This document shows positions 51,485 to 60,909 of a DNA stretch of 64,000 nucleotides, in pieces. The position numbers and the translations under genes were made by a program. The notes below the pieces were generated by a model. It was given only the letters and a program-made list of their open reading frames with translations, was not told the origin of the DNA and did not search any database. Source of the DNA: Hyphomicrobiales bacterium (lineage in GTDB: Bacteria; Pseudomonadota; Alphaproteobacteria; Rhizobiales; Rhizobiaceae); the NCBI GenBank assembly GCA_900473915.1, contig UCNG01000023.1:1-64000 (forward strand). Reading direction: 5' to 3'. Every line of letters begins with the position of its first letter. The stretch's first letter is position 1.

Positions 51485-51844
51485 TTATTGAGTGGCGTCA
51501 GCCGTCTTGGGTTCGCAGCAAGGTGTCAGGCTTTGGAGCAGAGGCGCGCAGAGTTCGGCGCTGCCGCCGCAACAATCCTTGATCATGAAAAGCGTCAGTT
51601 CGCGAAACTGATCCAGATCTGCGCGATAGATGATCGAACGGCTGTGCCGCTCGCTCTTGACGAGGCCAGCGCGTGACAGGGTAGCCAGATGGGCGGACAT
51701 CGTATTTTGCGGAATGTCCAGCATACGGGCCAAATCGCCCGCCTTGATCCCGGCAGGTTCGTGTCGGACCAGCAATCGAAAGGTATCAAGCCTTGTCGAT
51801 TGGGCGAGGGCGGCCAGAGCCGAGATTGCCGATTCATTTTCCAT
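51485..51844 (-). CDS. arsR: Arsenic-responsive repressor, ArsR/SmtB family
   Basis: 119 residues. The winged helix-turn-helix is at about 34-75 (D-L-A-R-M-L-D-I-P-Q-N-T-M-S-A-H-L-A-T-L). The E. coli-type ELCVCDLC site in the recognition region is missing. Instead a Cys cluster lies at the C-terminus: C91, C92, C99, C109 and C110, as in the Acidithiobacillus-type ArsR that binds arsenite with C-terminal cysteines. First gene of the ars operon; a palindrome overlaps its start codon. Confidence 0.93.
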   Translation of the reverse strand: MENESAISALAALAQSTRLDTFRLLVRHEPAGIKAGDLARMLDIPQNTMSAHLATLSRAGLVKSERHSRSIIYRADLDQFRELTLFMIKDCCGGSAELCAPLLQSLTPCCEPKTADATQ

Positions 51845-51866
51845 ATATCCAGAATAATGGATATAT
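51843..51866 (-). promoter_or_regulatory. Probable ArsR operator
   Basis: ATATATCCA, six bases, TGGATATAT: perfect 9-bp inverted repeat overlapping the arsR start codon. Position and A+T-rich arms fit autorepression by ArsR. Confidence 0.65.
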
Positions 51867-51996
51867 CATGTGCGTCAAGTTGCGATCTGGTGTGGCCATC
51901 CAGCCCATGGGTTCTGCCAGGGTTAAGATGCAGCCACAGCCCTCAAATTGTGCAACCGCCACAGAGGCTCAACCAAAACTGCATGAAGCAGCCTCC

Positions 51997-52764
51997 TCAG
52001 CCGTTTTCGTCATTCTCGATAGAGAATTCCATGCGGTCTGCCGAAAAACGGGTCAAGGAATATTGGATCGGCTTTCCTTCCGTATCGATATTCACCGCCC
52101 GCGCCGTAAGCACGATGGCGCCGGGAGACAGTTTCAGGTTTCTAAGGTCTTCCGGGTCGGCGTGGCGGGCCGATATGACCGTCGATTTTCGCAGATAATC
52201 GGCAATACCGGCAGCTTTGAAAGCAGCCGTGATCGAGCCGCTTTCCGCATAATCCTTCACAAAGGAAGGGAACCGAGCGGCATTAATCCAGTGGGTGGCC
52301 GTCGAAACAGGGTAGCCATCGGCATTGTGCATCGTTTCGAGCCGGATCACCTCTACGCCGGGATGCAGTTCCAGCGCATGGACGATATCCGGAGAGGCGG
52401 GTTCGATGGCTGAAGCCAACAAAATCCCCTGCATTTCCCGCACCTGCGAGGCGAGCGACTGAGAAATGCGGGTGCGGCGCCCGATCTGGTAGGTGAGGCG
52501 TTTTGCATTGGCGACGAAAGTGCCGCGTCCCTGTTCGGCACGCAGCACCCCTTCCTGCGTCAGCGCGGCGATGGCGCTGCGCACCGTATGGCGATTGACC
52601 CCGAACCTTTCGGCCAACTCCATCTCGGCAGGCATGCGCGCGCCAGACTGAAGCTTCCCGGCTCTGATCTCGCCGCGAATCTCATCGGCAATCTGCCGCC
52701 AGATGGCAACGCCGCTGTTTCTCTCAATTCGTCCACTCTTTTTCATCAGCGCCTTTGTCATCAA
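51997..52764 (-). CDS. phnF: GntR/HutC-family regulator of phosphonate metabolism
   Basis: 255 residues; the start could be 52764 or 52746, the latter with AAAGGCG upstream. The GntR winged helix is at about 20-85 (I-A-D-E-I-R-G-E-I-R-A-G-K-L-Q-S-G-A-R-M-P and R-F-G-V-N-R-H-T-V-R). A UTRA effector domain follows (about 105-245). Divergent from the C-P lyase operon, the usual place for PhnF. It likely represses phnG and following genes in the absence of an organophosphonate signal. Confidence 0.88.
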   Translation of the reverse strand: MMTKALMKKSGRIERNSGVAIWRQIADEIRGEIRAGKLQSGARMPAEMELAERFGVNRHTVRSAIAALTQEGVLRAEQGRGTFVANAKRLTYQIGRRTRISQSLASQVREMQGILLASAIEPASPDIVHALELHPGVEVIRLETMHNADGYPVSTATHWINAARFPSFVKDYAESGSITAAFKAAGIADYLRKSTVISARHADPEDLRNLKLSPGAIVLTARAVNIDTEGKPIQYSLTRFSADRMEFSIENDENG

Positions 52765-52782
52765 CTGTCATCGTCCTGTCAT
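52755..52782 (+). promoter_or_regulatory. Pho box upstream of phnG
   Basis: CTGTCAT at 52765-52771 and 52776-52782 are exact 7-bp repeats separated by four bases, the PhoB consensus. A third related unit TTGTCAT begins at 52755. The box lies about 100 bp upstream of phnG and overlaps the far phnF start, so phosphate starvation should induce the locus. Confidence 0.8.
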
Positions 52783-52814
52783 TGGCAGGGTGTAATCATT
52801 CTGATATTGTATAG

Positions 52815-52834
52815 TTGTCTATATAACTAGACAA
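52815..52834 (+). promoter_or_regulatory. Probable PhnF operator
   Basis: TTGTCTA, six bases, TAGACAA: perfect 7-bp inverted repeat between the Pho box and phnG. Its TCTA/TAGA core fits operators of HutC-type GntR proteins. Confidence 0.65.
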
Positions 52835-52879
52835 TAAGGGCGATCAGGTCAACTGAATTAGATAGGGCGGAAAAAGCTC

Positions 52880-53395
52880 ATGCAGACAACGCGACACAGC
52901 ACAGGCGAAAGTGAAGCTCGCGCCGCCGCTGGAAGCAGGCCGACAGCGGATGCGGTGCAGATTGCACGGCAGGCAAGCATGGCGCTGCTTGCGCAGGCGA
53001 GTGGCGAAGAGCTTAAGGCGCTTTGGCAAAACTGGACGGAAAAGCCGCAATTTGAAGTTTTGCGCGGTCCTGAAACCGGGCTGGTCATGCTGCGCGGGCG
53101 CATCGGCGGCGGCGGCGCTCCTTTTAACGTTGGTGAAGCGACCGTCACGCGGGCGACCGTTCGTCTGGCAAACGGTTCCGTCGGCCATGCCTACGCGCTG
53201 GGCCGCGATCAGGAGAAGGCAAAGCTTGCCGCCCTGTTCGACGCAATCTGGCTCGATGAAGGAAAGCGCAGCGCCGTTGAAAGCGAAGTGCTGGACGTGC
53301 TGCGCCATCGCATGAATGCCGCTGATGACAAGCTGCGCGGCGAAGCTGCCGCCACCAAGGTCGATTTCTTCACAATGGTTCGGGGAGACAACTAA
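52880..53395 (+). CDS. phnG: C-P lyase subunit PhnG
   Basis: 171 residues. R-G-x-I-G-G-G-G-A-P-F-N-V-G-E-A-T-V-T-R and G-H-A-Y-A-L-G-R-D are the conserved PhnG segments. With PhnH, PhnI and PhnJ it forms the core C-P lyase complex; PhnG works with PhnI in the nucleosidase step that couples phosphonate to ATP ribose. First gene of the operon; its stop overlaps the phnH start. Confidence 0.95.
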   Translation: MQTTRHSTGESEARAAAGSRPTADAVQIARQASMALLAQASGEELKALWQNWTEKPQFEVLRGPETGLVMLRGRIGGGGAPFNVGEATVTRATVRLANGSVGHAYALGRDQEKAKLAALFDAIWLDEGKRSAVESEVLDVLRHRMNAADDKLRGEAAATKVDFFTMVRGDN

Positions 53396-54003
53396 TGCTC
53401 CAATCTTCTGCTTTCGAAGGCGGACTGGCCGATCCGGTCAATGAGGCGCAGTCGGCTTTTCATGGCGTTATGCACGCCATGGCCAATCCCGGCCAAATCA
53501 ATCCGCTGGTGCGTGCAGCCACGCCGCCGCAGCCGCTGACGCCGGAGCTGGGGGTTATTGCAGCCACTCTGCTCGATCACGACGCCAGCATATGGGTTGA
53601 TGCTGAAATTGCCGCCAATCAGGATGCAGCGGCCTGGCTGACTTTCCATACCGGCGCGCCAATCATTGAAGAGCAGTCGAAGGCACAGTTCGCGCTCGTG
53701 ACAAATGCGCAATCGCTGCCAGCGCTTTCTTCCTTTGCGCAAGGCGAACCGGAGTTCCCCGATCGTTCGACCACGGTGGTTCTCGCCGTTGCGTCTCTGA
53801 CAGACGGGCAGGGTTTTGTGCTGAAAGGCCCCGGCATCAATGGCGAGCGCAAACTGCATGTCGATGGTCTGCCGCAGGATTTCATCCGGCAATGGCATGA
53901 GAACGGTGCGCAATACCCGCTCGGCATTGATCTTGTTCTGGTCTGCGACGGCGCCGTTGCAGCACTTCCCCGCACAACCAGAATTTCTGCTCTGGAGGGC
54001 TGA
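53395..54003 (+). CDS. phnH: C-P lyase subunit PhnH
   Basis: 202 residues. G-G-L-A-D-P-V-N-E-A-Q-S-A-F-H-G-V-M-H-A-M-A-N-P-G is the conserved N-terminal signature, and G-P-G-I-N near residue 145 is also typical. A non-catalytic or pyridoxal-fold structural subunit of the core complex. Overlaps phnG by one base and is two bases from phnI. Confidence 0.95.
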   Translation: MLQSSAFEGGLADPVNEAQSAFHGVMHAMANPGQINPLVRAATPPQPLTPELGVIAATLLDHDASIWVDAEIAANQDAAAWLTFHTGAPIIEEQSKAQFALVTNAQSLPALSSFAQGEPEFPDRSTTVVLAVASLTDGQGFVLKGPGINGERKLHVDGLPQDFIRQWHENGAQYPLGIDLVLVCDGAVAALPRTTRISALEG

Positions 54004-54005
54004 AA

Positions 54006-55115
54006 ATGTATGTTGCCGTAAAGGGTGGCGAAACGGCCATCCGCAATGCCCACCGCCTTCTCGATGATCGCCGTCGCGGCGACCGTGCAGTTCCAGCACT
54101 TCGCCTTGACCAGATTGCCGAACAGCTGGCGCTGGCCGTTGATCGCGTTATGGCCGAAGGCTCGCTCTATGACCGTGAACTGGCGGCCCTTGCCATTCGC
54201 CAGTCGCGCGGCGATCTGATTGAGGCGATCTTTCTGGTGCGCGCCTATCGCACCACCTTGCCGCGCTTCGGCTATTCGCGTCCCATGGAAACCGCGCAAA
54301 TGCTGATCGAGCGGCGCATCTCGGCGACCTATAAGGATCTGCCGGGGGGCCAGTTGCTCGGCCCTACCTTCGACTACACGCATCGACTTCTCGATCCCAA
54401 TCTGGCTGGCGATGTGGCTGTGCCGGAACCGGAAACGCGCTCTGCGGAGCCGGAAGAAACGCCACGCGTGACCGATATTCTGGGCGTCAACGGCATGATC
54501 GAGGATGACGGCTCGCTGCCGGAAGGGCACGAGCCGGGCGACCTGACCCGCGAACCATGGACATTTCCGATGGAACGCGATCTGCGCTTGCAGGCGCTGG
54601 CGCGCGGCGACGAAGGCTTTCTGCTGGCGCTCGGCTATTCCACGCAGCGCGGCTATGGCAACACGCATCCTTTTGTTGGCGAAATCCGCATTGGCGAAGT
54701 GGAGGTCGAGTTCGACGTGCCGGAACTGGGCTTTGCCGTCTCGCTCGGCCGCGTGCAGCTGACCGAATGCCAGATGGTCAACCAGTTCAAGGGTTCAGCC
54801 AAACAGCCGCCGCAGTTTACGCGTGGCTATGGGCTGGTGTTCGGCCAGAGCGAGCGCAAGGCCATGTCCATGTCGCTCTGCGACCGTGCGCTGCGCGTGC
54901 GCGAATTCGATACGGACGTGACCGCGCCGGCGCAGGATGAGGAATTTGTCATTTCCCATTCCGACAATGTGCAGTCCACCGGCTTTGTCGAGCATCTGAA
55001 ACTGCCGCATTACGTTGATTTTCAAGCCGAACTCGAACTCATCCGCCGCATGCGCGCGGAATATGAGCAAGCGAACAACGATACCGAAAGTTTGGCAAAG
55101 GAGGCCGCAGAATGA
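54006..55115 (+). CDS. phnI: C-P lyase subunit PhnI
   Basis: 369 residues starting M-Y-V-A-V-K-G-G-E-T-A-I-R-N-A-H, the usual PhnI N-terminus. A-E-G-S-L-Y-D-R-E-L-A-A-L-A-I-R-Q-S-R-G-D is also conserved. PhnI is the nucleosidase that displaces adenine from ATP with the phosphonate. Overlaps phnJ by four bases. Confidence 0.96.
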   Translation: MYVAVKGGETAIRNAHRLLDDRRRGDRAVPALRLDQIAEQLALAVDRVMAEGSLYDRELAALAIRQSRGDLIEAIFLVRAYRTTLPRFGYSRPMETAQMLIERRISATYKDLPGGQLLGPTFDYTHRLLDPNLAGDVAVPEPETRSAEPEETPRVTDILGVNGMIEDDGSLPEGHEPGDLTREPWTFPMERDLRLQALARGDEGFLLALGYSTQRGYGNTHPFVGEIRIGEVEVEFDVPELGFAVSLGRVQLTECQMVNQFKGSAKQPPQFTRGYGLVFGQSERKAMSMSLCDRALRVREFDTDVTAPAQDEEFVISHSDNVQSTGFVEHLKLPHYVDFQAELELIRRMRAEYEQANNDTESLAKEAAE

Positions 55116-55990
55116 GCGATCTGGCCAATTACAATTTTGCCTATCTGGACGAACAGACCAAGCGGATGATCCGCCGCGCCGTTCTGAAGGCCATCGCGAT
55201 CCCCGGTTATCAGGTGCCGTTTGCCAGCCGTGAAATGCCGATGCCCTATGGCTGGGGCACCGGCGGCGTGCAGGTCACAGCCTCGATCATCGGGCCGGAC
55301 GATGTGCTGAAGGTTATCGATCAGGGTGCCGACGACACGACCAATGCCGTCTCCATCCGCGCCTTCTTCCAGAAGACCGCCAATGTTGCCGTCACCACTC
55401 ATACGGGCGAGGCGACGATCATCCAGACCCGTCACCGCATCCCGGAATATCCGCTGACCGAAGGGCAGGTGATGGTCTATCAGGTGCCGATCCCGGAGCC
55501 GCTGCGGTTTCTGGAGCCGCGTGAAACCGAAACGCGCAAGATGCACGCGCTTGCCGAATATGGCCTCATGCATGTGAAGCTTTATGAAGACATCGCACGG
55601 CACGGCCATATCGCCAAGACCTATGATTATCCGGTGATGATCGAGGGGCGCTATGTGATGGCGCCTTCGCCGACGCCGAAATTCGACAATCCGAAAATGC
55701 ATATGTCTCCGGCCTTGCAGCTGTTCGGCGCGGGCCGCGAAAAGCGCATCTATGCCGTGCCGCCCTATACGGATGTCGTGAGCCTCGATTTCGAGGATCA
55801 TCCGTTCGAAGTGCAGAAGTTCAAGGAACCATGCGCGCTTTGCGGGGCGAAGGGCGTCTATCTCGATGAAGTCGTGCTGGATGATCGCGGCGGCTCGATG
55901 TTCGTCTGCTCCGACACCGATTTTTGCGAAGACCGGCAGGCCAACGGGCATTTTGGTCATCTGGCAGCGAACAAGGAGGCCGCAGAATGA
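55112..55990 (+). CDS. phnJ: Alpha-D-ribose 1-methylphosphonate 5-phosphate C-P lyase
   Basis: 292 residues. The radical-SAM iron-sulfur cysteines have the PhnJ spacing C-x2-C-x21-C-x5-C near the C-terminus (C-A-L-C ... F-V-C-S-D-T-D-F-C). M-P-Y-G-W-G-T-G-G-V-Q is a conserved glycine-rich segment. It cleaves the C-P bond and releases a hydrocarbon such as methane. Overlaps phnK by four bases. Confidence 0.97.
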   Translation: MSDLANYNFAYLDEQTKRMIRRAVLKAIAIPGYQVPFASREMPMPYGWGTGGVQVTASIIGPDDVLKVIDQGADDTTNAVSIRAFFQKTANVAVTTHTGEATIIQTRHRIPEYPLTEGQVMVYQVPIPEPLRFLEPRETETRKMHALAEYGLMHVKLYEDIARHGHIAKTYDYPVMIEGRYVMAPSPTPKFDNPKMHMSPALQLFGAGREKRIYAVPPYTDVVSLDFEDHPFEVQKFKEPCALCGAKGVYLDEVVLDDRGGSMFVCSDTDFCEDRQANGHFGHLAANKEAAE

Positions 55991-56763
55991 GCGAGCAACC
56001 TCTACTGAGAGTGAACAGCCTGTCGAAATTCTATGGCAATCGCCGTGGCTGCGCGGATATTTCCTTCAATCTGTGGCCAGGCGAAGTGCTGGCCATCGTG
56101 GGCGAATCCGGTTCCGGCAAGACGACGCTGCTGAACAGTCTGGCAACCCGTCTGGAACCGACTTCCGGCACGGTTGAATACCGGATGCGCGACGGTGAAT
56201 TTCGCGATCTTTACAAGATTGGCGAGGCGGAACGCCGCTTCCTGATGCGGACGGACTGGGGCTTTGTGCACCAGAATCCGGCTGACGGATTGCGTATGAC
56301 GGTTTCGGCTGGCGCCAATGTCGGTGAGCGTCTGATGGCCGTCGGTGAACGCCATTACGGCAATATCCGCTCGACGGCGACGGAATGGCTCGGACGTGTC
56401 GAAATCGCTTCTGACCGAATTGACGATCAGCCACGCGCCTTTTCAGGCGGCATGCGCCAGCGCTTGCAGATTGCTCGCAATCTGGTGACCGCTCCGCGTC
56501 TTGTTTTCATGGATGAACCGACCGGTGGCCTTGATGTGTCGGTGCAGGCGCGCCTTCTCGATCTCCTTCGCGGCCTTGTCAGCGATCTCGGCCTTTCGGT
56601 GATTATCGTGACGCATGATCTCGCCGTGGCGCGTCTTCTGTCCCATCGCATCATGGTCATGAAAGACGGCCATATTGTCGAGCAAGGCCTGACCGACCGC
56701 GTGCTCGACGACCCGCAGGCGCCTTATACGCAGTTGCTCGTGTCGTCAATTCTGCAGGTTTAG
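55987..56763 (+). CDS. phnK: C-P lyase ABC-type ATPase PhnK
   Basis: 258 residues from ATG 55987; the longer frame to 55924 overlaps phnJ. Walker A G-E-S-G-S-G-K-T, signature F-S-G-G-M-R-Q-R and Walker B L-V-F-M-D-E-P-T-G-G-L-D-V-S are intact. PhnK docks on the core complex rather than acting in transport. A 67-bp gap then separates it from phnL. Confidence 0.95.
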   Translation: MSEQPLLRVNSLSKFYGNRRGCADISFNLWPGEVLAIVGESGSGKTTLLNSLATRLEPTSGTVEYRMRDGEFRDLYKIGEAERRFLMRTDWGFVHQNPADGLRMTVSAGANVGERLMAVGERHYGNIRSTATEWLGRVEIASDRIDDQPRAFSGGMRQRLQIARNLVTAPRLVFMDEPTGGLDVSVQARLLDLLRGLVSDLGLSVIIVTHDLAVARLLSHRIMVMKDGHIVEQGLTDRVLDDPQAPYTQLLVSSILQV

Positions 56764-56830
56764 TAAATTAAAACAGATGTTTATTGCATGTTGTTCCTAA
56801 ATTAGCCGAACTTCATGCGTGAGGTGAAAA

Positions 56831-57550
56831 ATGCCTATGTTGCAAACATCAGCCCCGCTTGCCGTCACCGATGTGACGAAAACCTTCGTCATGCATTTGC
56901 AGGGCGGCATCGAACTTCCGGTCGTGCGCGGCGTCAATTTCGAACTCCGTGCCGGTGAGTGCGCCGTGCTTGGCGGACCTTCGGGTGCGGGCAAAAGCTC
57001 GATCCTGAAAATGGTCTACGGTAACTATGCGGTCAATGGCGGTTCGATCCTGATCCGTCATGAAGATCGCACGGTGGATCTTGCCACAGCCGATCCGCGT
57101 GAGGTGCTGGCCGTGCGTCGCGATACGATCGGCTATGTCAGCCAGTTTTTGCGCACGCTGCCGCGCGTTGCGGCAATCGATGTGGTTGCCGAACCGCTCG
57201 TTGCGCGTGGCGTTGATCGTGAAGCGGCGCTGAACCGTGCCCGCGAACTTCTGGCGCAGCTCAATCTGCCGGAAAGGCTGTGGGCCTTGCCGCCGGCCAC
57301 CTTCTCCGGCGGCGAACAGCAGCGCGTGAATATCGCACGCGGCTTCATCACCGATCATCCGGTATTGCTGCTCGACGAGCCGACCGCCTCGCTCGATGCG
57401 AAGAACCGCGCGGTCGTCGTCGATCTCATCAAGACCAAGAAGGAGCAAGGCGTCGCCATGCTTGGCATCTTCCACGATGAAGACGTGCGCTCGGTAGTTG
57501 CTGACCGGATCATTGACGTGACGGCTTTCTCTCCAAGGGGGCTGGCATGA
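56831..57550 (+). CDS. phnL: C-P lyase ABC-type ATPase PhnL
   Basis: 239 residues. Walker A G-P-S-G-A-G-K-S, signature [10 protein letters not shown] and Walker [18 protein letters not shown] and V-A-E-P-L are typical of PhnL. Works with PhnK on the C-P lyase core. Its stop overlaps the next gene. Confidence 0.95.
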   Translation: MPMLQTSAPLAVTDVTKTFVMHLQGGIELPVVRGVNFELRAGECAVLGGPSGAGKSSILKMVYGNYAVNGGSILIRHEDRTVDLATADPREVLAVRRDTIGYVSQFLRTLPRVAAIDVVAEPLVARGVDREAALNRARELLAQLNLPERLWALPPATFSGGEQQRVNIARGFITDHPVLLLDEPTASLDAKNRAVVVDLIKTKKEQGVAMLGIFHDEDVRSVVADRIIDVTAFSPRGLA

Positions 57551-58203
57551 CCAAACTCTCGGTGGAACCGCTGGTTCACGAAACAGCCATCGTCAACGGC
57601 TGCACGCTCGGGCGGTATACGGAAATCGGCGAGCGCAGCCGCGTCTCGGAAACCGTGCTGGGCGATTACTCCTATCTTGGCGTCGACTGCGAAATCTGGT
57701 GCGCGGAGATTGGCAAGTTTTCCAATATCGCCAGCCACGTGCGAATCAACGCCACCAACCATCCGACATGGCGTCCGACACTGCATCATTTCACCTATCG
57801 TGCCGGTGATTACTGGCCGGAAGAAAAGGATGAGACGGAGTTTTTCGAGTGGCGTCGCGGCAATGCCGTGAAGATCGGTCATGACACATGGCTCGGTCAT
57901 GGCTCCACCATTTTGCCGGGCGTAACGGTCGGCAATGGTGCGGTTGTCGGTGCTGGAGCCGTGGTGAGCAAGGACGTAGCGCCCTATACGATCGTGGGCG
58001 GCGTGCCTGCGCGTCTCATCCGCGAACGGTTCGACGCCGCAACCGGCAATCGTCTTGACCGTCTGGCCTGGTGGGACTGGAGCCATGATCGTTTGCGCCA
58101 GGCGCTCGATGATTTCCGCACGCTCGATATCGAAGCCTTCCTCTCGAAATATGAAACAGCCGCCAACACAAATGCGGTCATGAAAGAGCTGTCCAATGGC
58201 TAA
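57547..58203 (+). CDS. Phosphonate-locus hexapeptide-repeat transferase (DapH/GlmU-like)
   Basis: 218 residues forming a left-handed beta-helix: repeats such as [24 protein letters not shown] and [27 protein letters not shown] end is typical of acyltransferases of this type. A family of this kind is commonly encoded within phn operons; an acetylation of aminoalkylphosphonates has been suggested. Overlaps phnL and phnM. Confidence 0.88.
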   Translation: MTKLSVEPLVHETAIVNGCTLGRYTEIGERSRVSETVLGDYSYLGVDCEIWCAEIGKFSNIASHVRINATNHPTWRPTLHHFTYRAGDYWPEEKDETEFFEWRRGNAVKIGHDTWLGHGSTILPGVTVGNGAVVGAGAVVSKDVAPYTIVGGVPARLIRERFDAATGNRLDRLAWWDWSHDRLRQALDDFRTLDIEAFLSKYETAANTNAVMKELSNG

Positions 58204-59335
58204 TGAAATCGTTCTGAAAAACGCGCGGATCGTGCTCGCTGACGAGATTGTTTCCGGTTCCATCCTGATCCGTGACGGCAAGATCGCAGCCATCGATCAG
58301 GGCAGCGCCAATGGCGGCGATGACATGGATGGCGATTATGTCATTCCGGGATTGATCGAGTTGCACACCGACCAGCTTGAAAGCCACTATGCGCCGCGCC
58401 CGAAAGTGCGCTGGAATGTCGATGCCGCCGTGCAGGCGCATGACGCGCAAGTGGCGGCATCGGGCATCACCACGGTATTCGATGCGATGCGCGTCGGCTC
58501 CGACTATGACCGCGATTTCGTCGGCAAGGATATGCGGATGCTCGCGGATGCGATTGAAAGCGGCGTGCGCGAAAACCGCCTGCGTGCCGACCATTTCCTG
58601 CATCTGCGCTGCGAAGTTTCCTCTGCCGATTGTCTCGAGACATTCGAGCTTTTCGCAGACGATGATCGCGTAAAACTTGCTTCGCTCATGGATCACGCGC
58701 CCGGACAGCGGCAATTCGTTGATCTTGAGACCTATCGCACCTATTACATGCGCAAGATGAAGCTCACGGATGAGGAGTTCCGGGTGCATTGTGAAAAGCG
58801 AATGGCGGATTCGGACGCCTATTCCGCCAGACACCGGCGCGCCATCGCCGAACTGGCGGCAACGCGCGGCATCGTTCTGGCGAGCCACGACGATGCGACC
58901 AGTGCGCATGTCGATGAATCGCTCGACCATGGCGTGCGGATTGCCGAATTCCCGACCACGATGGAAGCCGCCAACGCGTCGAAAGGCGCAGGCCTCTCGA
59001 TCCTTATGGGCGCGCCGAACATCGTTCGTGGCGGCTCGCATTCCGGCAATATTGCCGCGCGCGATCTGGTGGACAATGGCAGCCTCGACATTCTTTCCTC
59101 GGATTACATTCCTTTCAGTCTCATTCAGTCGGCTTTCGGTCTGGCTTCCGGCGAACGACCGATTGCGCTTCCCGATGCCATCCGCCTTGTGACCAAGAAT
59201 CCTGCCGACGCGATGGCCATGGATGATCGCGGCGAGATCGCCATCGGCAAGCGCGCCGATCTGGTCCGTGTCCGTCCGAAAGGCGCAATTCCGGTTGTCC
59301 GCACGGTGTGGCGTGAAGGCGAACGGGTGCTTTGA
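58196..59335 (+). CDS. phnM: Alpha-D-ribose 1-methylphosphonate 5-triphosphate diphosphatase
   Basis: 379 residues of the amidohydrolase superfamily: E-L-H-T-D-Q-L-E carries the metal-binding His, A-S-H-D-D-A-T is a later metal site, and the end has K-R-A-D-L-V-R-V. PhnM removes pyrophosphate from the triphosphate intermediate before the PhnJ step. Overlaps the hexapeptide gene by eight bases and phnN by one base. Confidence 0.95.
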   Translation: MANEIVLKNARIVLADEIVSGSILIRDGKIAAIDQGSANGGDDMDGDYVIPGLIELHTDQLESHYAPRPKVRWNVDAAVQAHDAQVAASGITTVFDAMRVGSDYDRDFVGKDMRMLADAIESGVRENRLRADHFLHLRCEVSSADCLETFELFADDDRVKLASLMDHAPGQRQFVDLETYRTYYMRKMKLTDEEFRVHCEKRMADSDAYSARHRRAIAELAATRGIVLASHDDATSAHVDESLDHGVRIAEFPTTMEAANASKGAGLSILMGAPNIVRGGSHSGNIAARDLVDNGSLDILSSDYIPFSLIQSAFGLASGERPIALPDAIRLVTKNPADAMAMDDRGEIAIGKRADLVRVRPKGAIPVVRTVWREGERVL

Positions 59336-59919
59336 TGCAGATGCAATCCAAGAGGCCGAAAGGCTGTTTCGTCGCCGTCGTCGGCCCTAGCGGGGCCGGC
59401 AAGGATACGATCATGGATGCGGCGCGTGTGGCTCTTGCGGGCGACACGCGTTTTCACTTCGTGCGTCGCACCATCACCCGCCCGCAAATGCCGGGAACGG
59501 AAGATCACGACAGTCTGGACGAAGCGGCGTTTGCTAAATCGGCAGGCGAGGGTGCATTCGCCCTGCATTGGCAGGCGCATGGCTTGAGCTATGGATTGCC
59601 GAAATCGCTGGAGGGGGAAATCGCGGATGGAACGGTGGTTATCGCCAATGTTTCGCGCCGGGTTCTGGGCGATATTCGCAGACTCTATGCGTCGCGCTCT
59701 GTGGTCGTGATAACGGCCCGACCGGAAGTTCTGGCGGAGCGGCTCGCATCGCGCGGCCGCGAAAGCCGCGAGGAAATCGTGGCGCGACTAGCGCGTGAAG
59801 TCAGCTTCGATGACGGTGCGGGAGACGTTGTCACAATAGACAATTCCGGTGAAGTCGGCCTGTCCACAAAAGCCTTCCTGCGCCATCTGCAAGAAATCAG
59901 CGTTAAAACAATCACTTGA
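59335..59919 (+). CDS. phnN: Ribose 1,5-bisphosphate phosphokinase
   Basis: 194 residues from ATG 59335 (TTG 59332 is an alternative). Guanylate-kinase-like P-loop G-P-S-G-A-G-K-D-T, then R-R-T-I-T-R-P. It converts ribose 1,5-bisphosphate into PRPP, which recycles the ribose carrier used by C-P lyase. Last gene before the second Pho box. Confidence 0.95.
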   Translation: MQMQSKRPKGCFVAVVGPSGAGKDTIMDAARVALAGDTRFHFVRRTITRPQMPGTEDHDSLDEAAFAKSAGEGAFALHWQAHGLSYGLPKSLEGEIADGTVVIANVSRRVLGDIRRLYASRSVVVITARPEVLAERLASRGRESREEIVARLAREVSFDDGAGDVVTIDNSGEVGLSTKAFLRHLQEISVKTIT

Positions 59920-59954
59920 TTAGATTTCCTATAGTGACGTGCAAATTTACACAA

Positions 59955-59983
59955 ACGTCATTGTGCTTTCATTGCAGTGTCAT
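59955..59983 (+). promoter_or_regulatory. Pho box upstream of phnC
   Basis: Three 7-bp units with an 11-bp period: ACGTCAT, CTTTCAT and GTGTCAT, each separated by four bases. The second and third match the PhoB consensus CTGTCAT at six of seven positions. This suggests that the transporter genes have their own phosphate-responsive promoter. Confidence 0.65.
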
Positions 59984-60021
59984 GGAAGCAATTCAGAGTG
60001 AGCATGAATGGAGAAGAATTC

Positions 60022-60852
60022 ATGCTTCAACTGAAAAACATAACGCGCCGCTATAATGACAAGGTGGCGGTTTCGGGCGTAGACCTCGAAATCGAACCCG
60101 GCACGTTTGTGGGAATTATCGGACGCTCGGGCGCGGGCAAGTCAACGCTTTTGCGCATGATCAATCGCCTTGTCGAGCCTTCCGAAGGGACCATTCACTG
60201 GGATGGTCGCGACGTTACGGGGCTGAAAGGTTCGGCGCTGCGCGACTGGCGCGCGCAATGCGCGATGATTTTCCAGCACTTCAATCTGGTCGACCGCCTC
60301 GATGTTCTGACGAATGTTCTGATGGGACGCCTGAACTATGTTTCGACGCCGAAATCGCTCCTGCGCGTTTGGAGCGATGAAGAACGCCTGATCGCTCTTT
60401 CCGCCTTGCAGCAGTTCGACATAGCGCATCTTGCGGCGCACCGTGCCGACGAGCTTTCGGGTGGTCAGCAGCAGCGCGTGGCGATTGCGCGCGCGCTTGT
60501 TCAGCAACCACGCATCATTCTCGCCGACGAGCCGATTGCATCGCTCGATCCGCGCAACACCCGCAGTGTCATGGACGCGCTGCGCCGCATCAATCGCGAA
60601 TATGGCATTACGGTTCTCTGCAATCTGCACTCGCTCGATATTGCGCGCAGTTATTGCGACCGTCTGGTCGGCATGTCTGCTGGCAAGATCGTATTCCGCG
60701 GCACGCCTTCTATGCTGACCGAAATGGCGGCCCGCGACCTGTACGGCATGGAAGCTGCTGACGTCATCGATGCCGATGAGCAGCAGGATGAGCCATTGCC
60801 AATGCCGGTTCCGCAGTCGGCTGAAGCCGTTCTGCGTCAGCTTTCCGCCTGA
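60022..60852 (+). CDS. phnC: Phosphonate ABC transporter ATP-binding protein
   Basis: 276 residues from ATG 60022 with GGAGAAG seven bases upstream; earlier in-frame starts run into the Pho box. Walker [10 protein letters not shown]-loop F-Q-H-F-N-L-V, signature L-S-G-G-Q-Q-Q-R-V and Walker [12 protein letters not shown]. Powers phosphonate import with PhnD and the two PhnE proteins. The closing 40 residues are acidic and Pro-rich, longer than in E. coli. Confidence 0.95.
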   Translation: MLQLKNITRRYNDKVAVSGVDLEIEPGTFVGIIGRSGAGKSTLLRMINRLVEPSEGTIHWDGRDVTGLKGSALRDWRAQCAMIFQHFNLVDRLDVLTNVLMGRLNYVSTPKSLLRVWSDEERLIALSALQQFDIAHLAAHRADELSGGQQQRVAIARALVQQPRIILADEPIASLDPRNTRSVMDALRRINREYGITVLCNLHSLDIARSYCDRLVGMSAGKIVFRGTPSMLTEMAARDLYGMEAADVIDADEQQDEPLPMPVPQSAEAVLRQLSA

Positions 60853-60909
60853 GCGCACAGAGCTCAGGAAAAAAACACGCTCCAAACTCAGGATTAACAG
60901 GAGATAACT

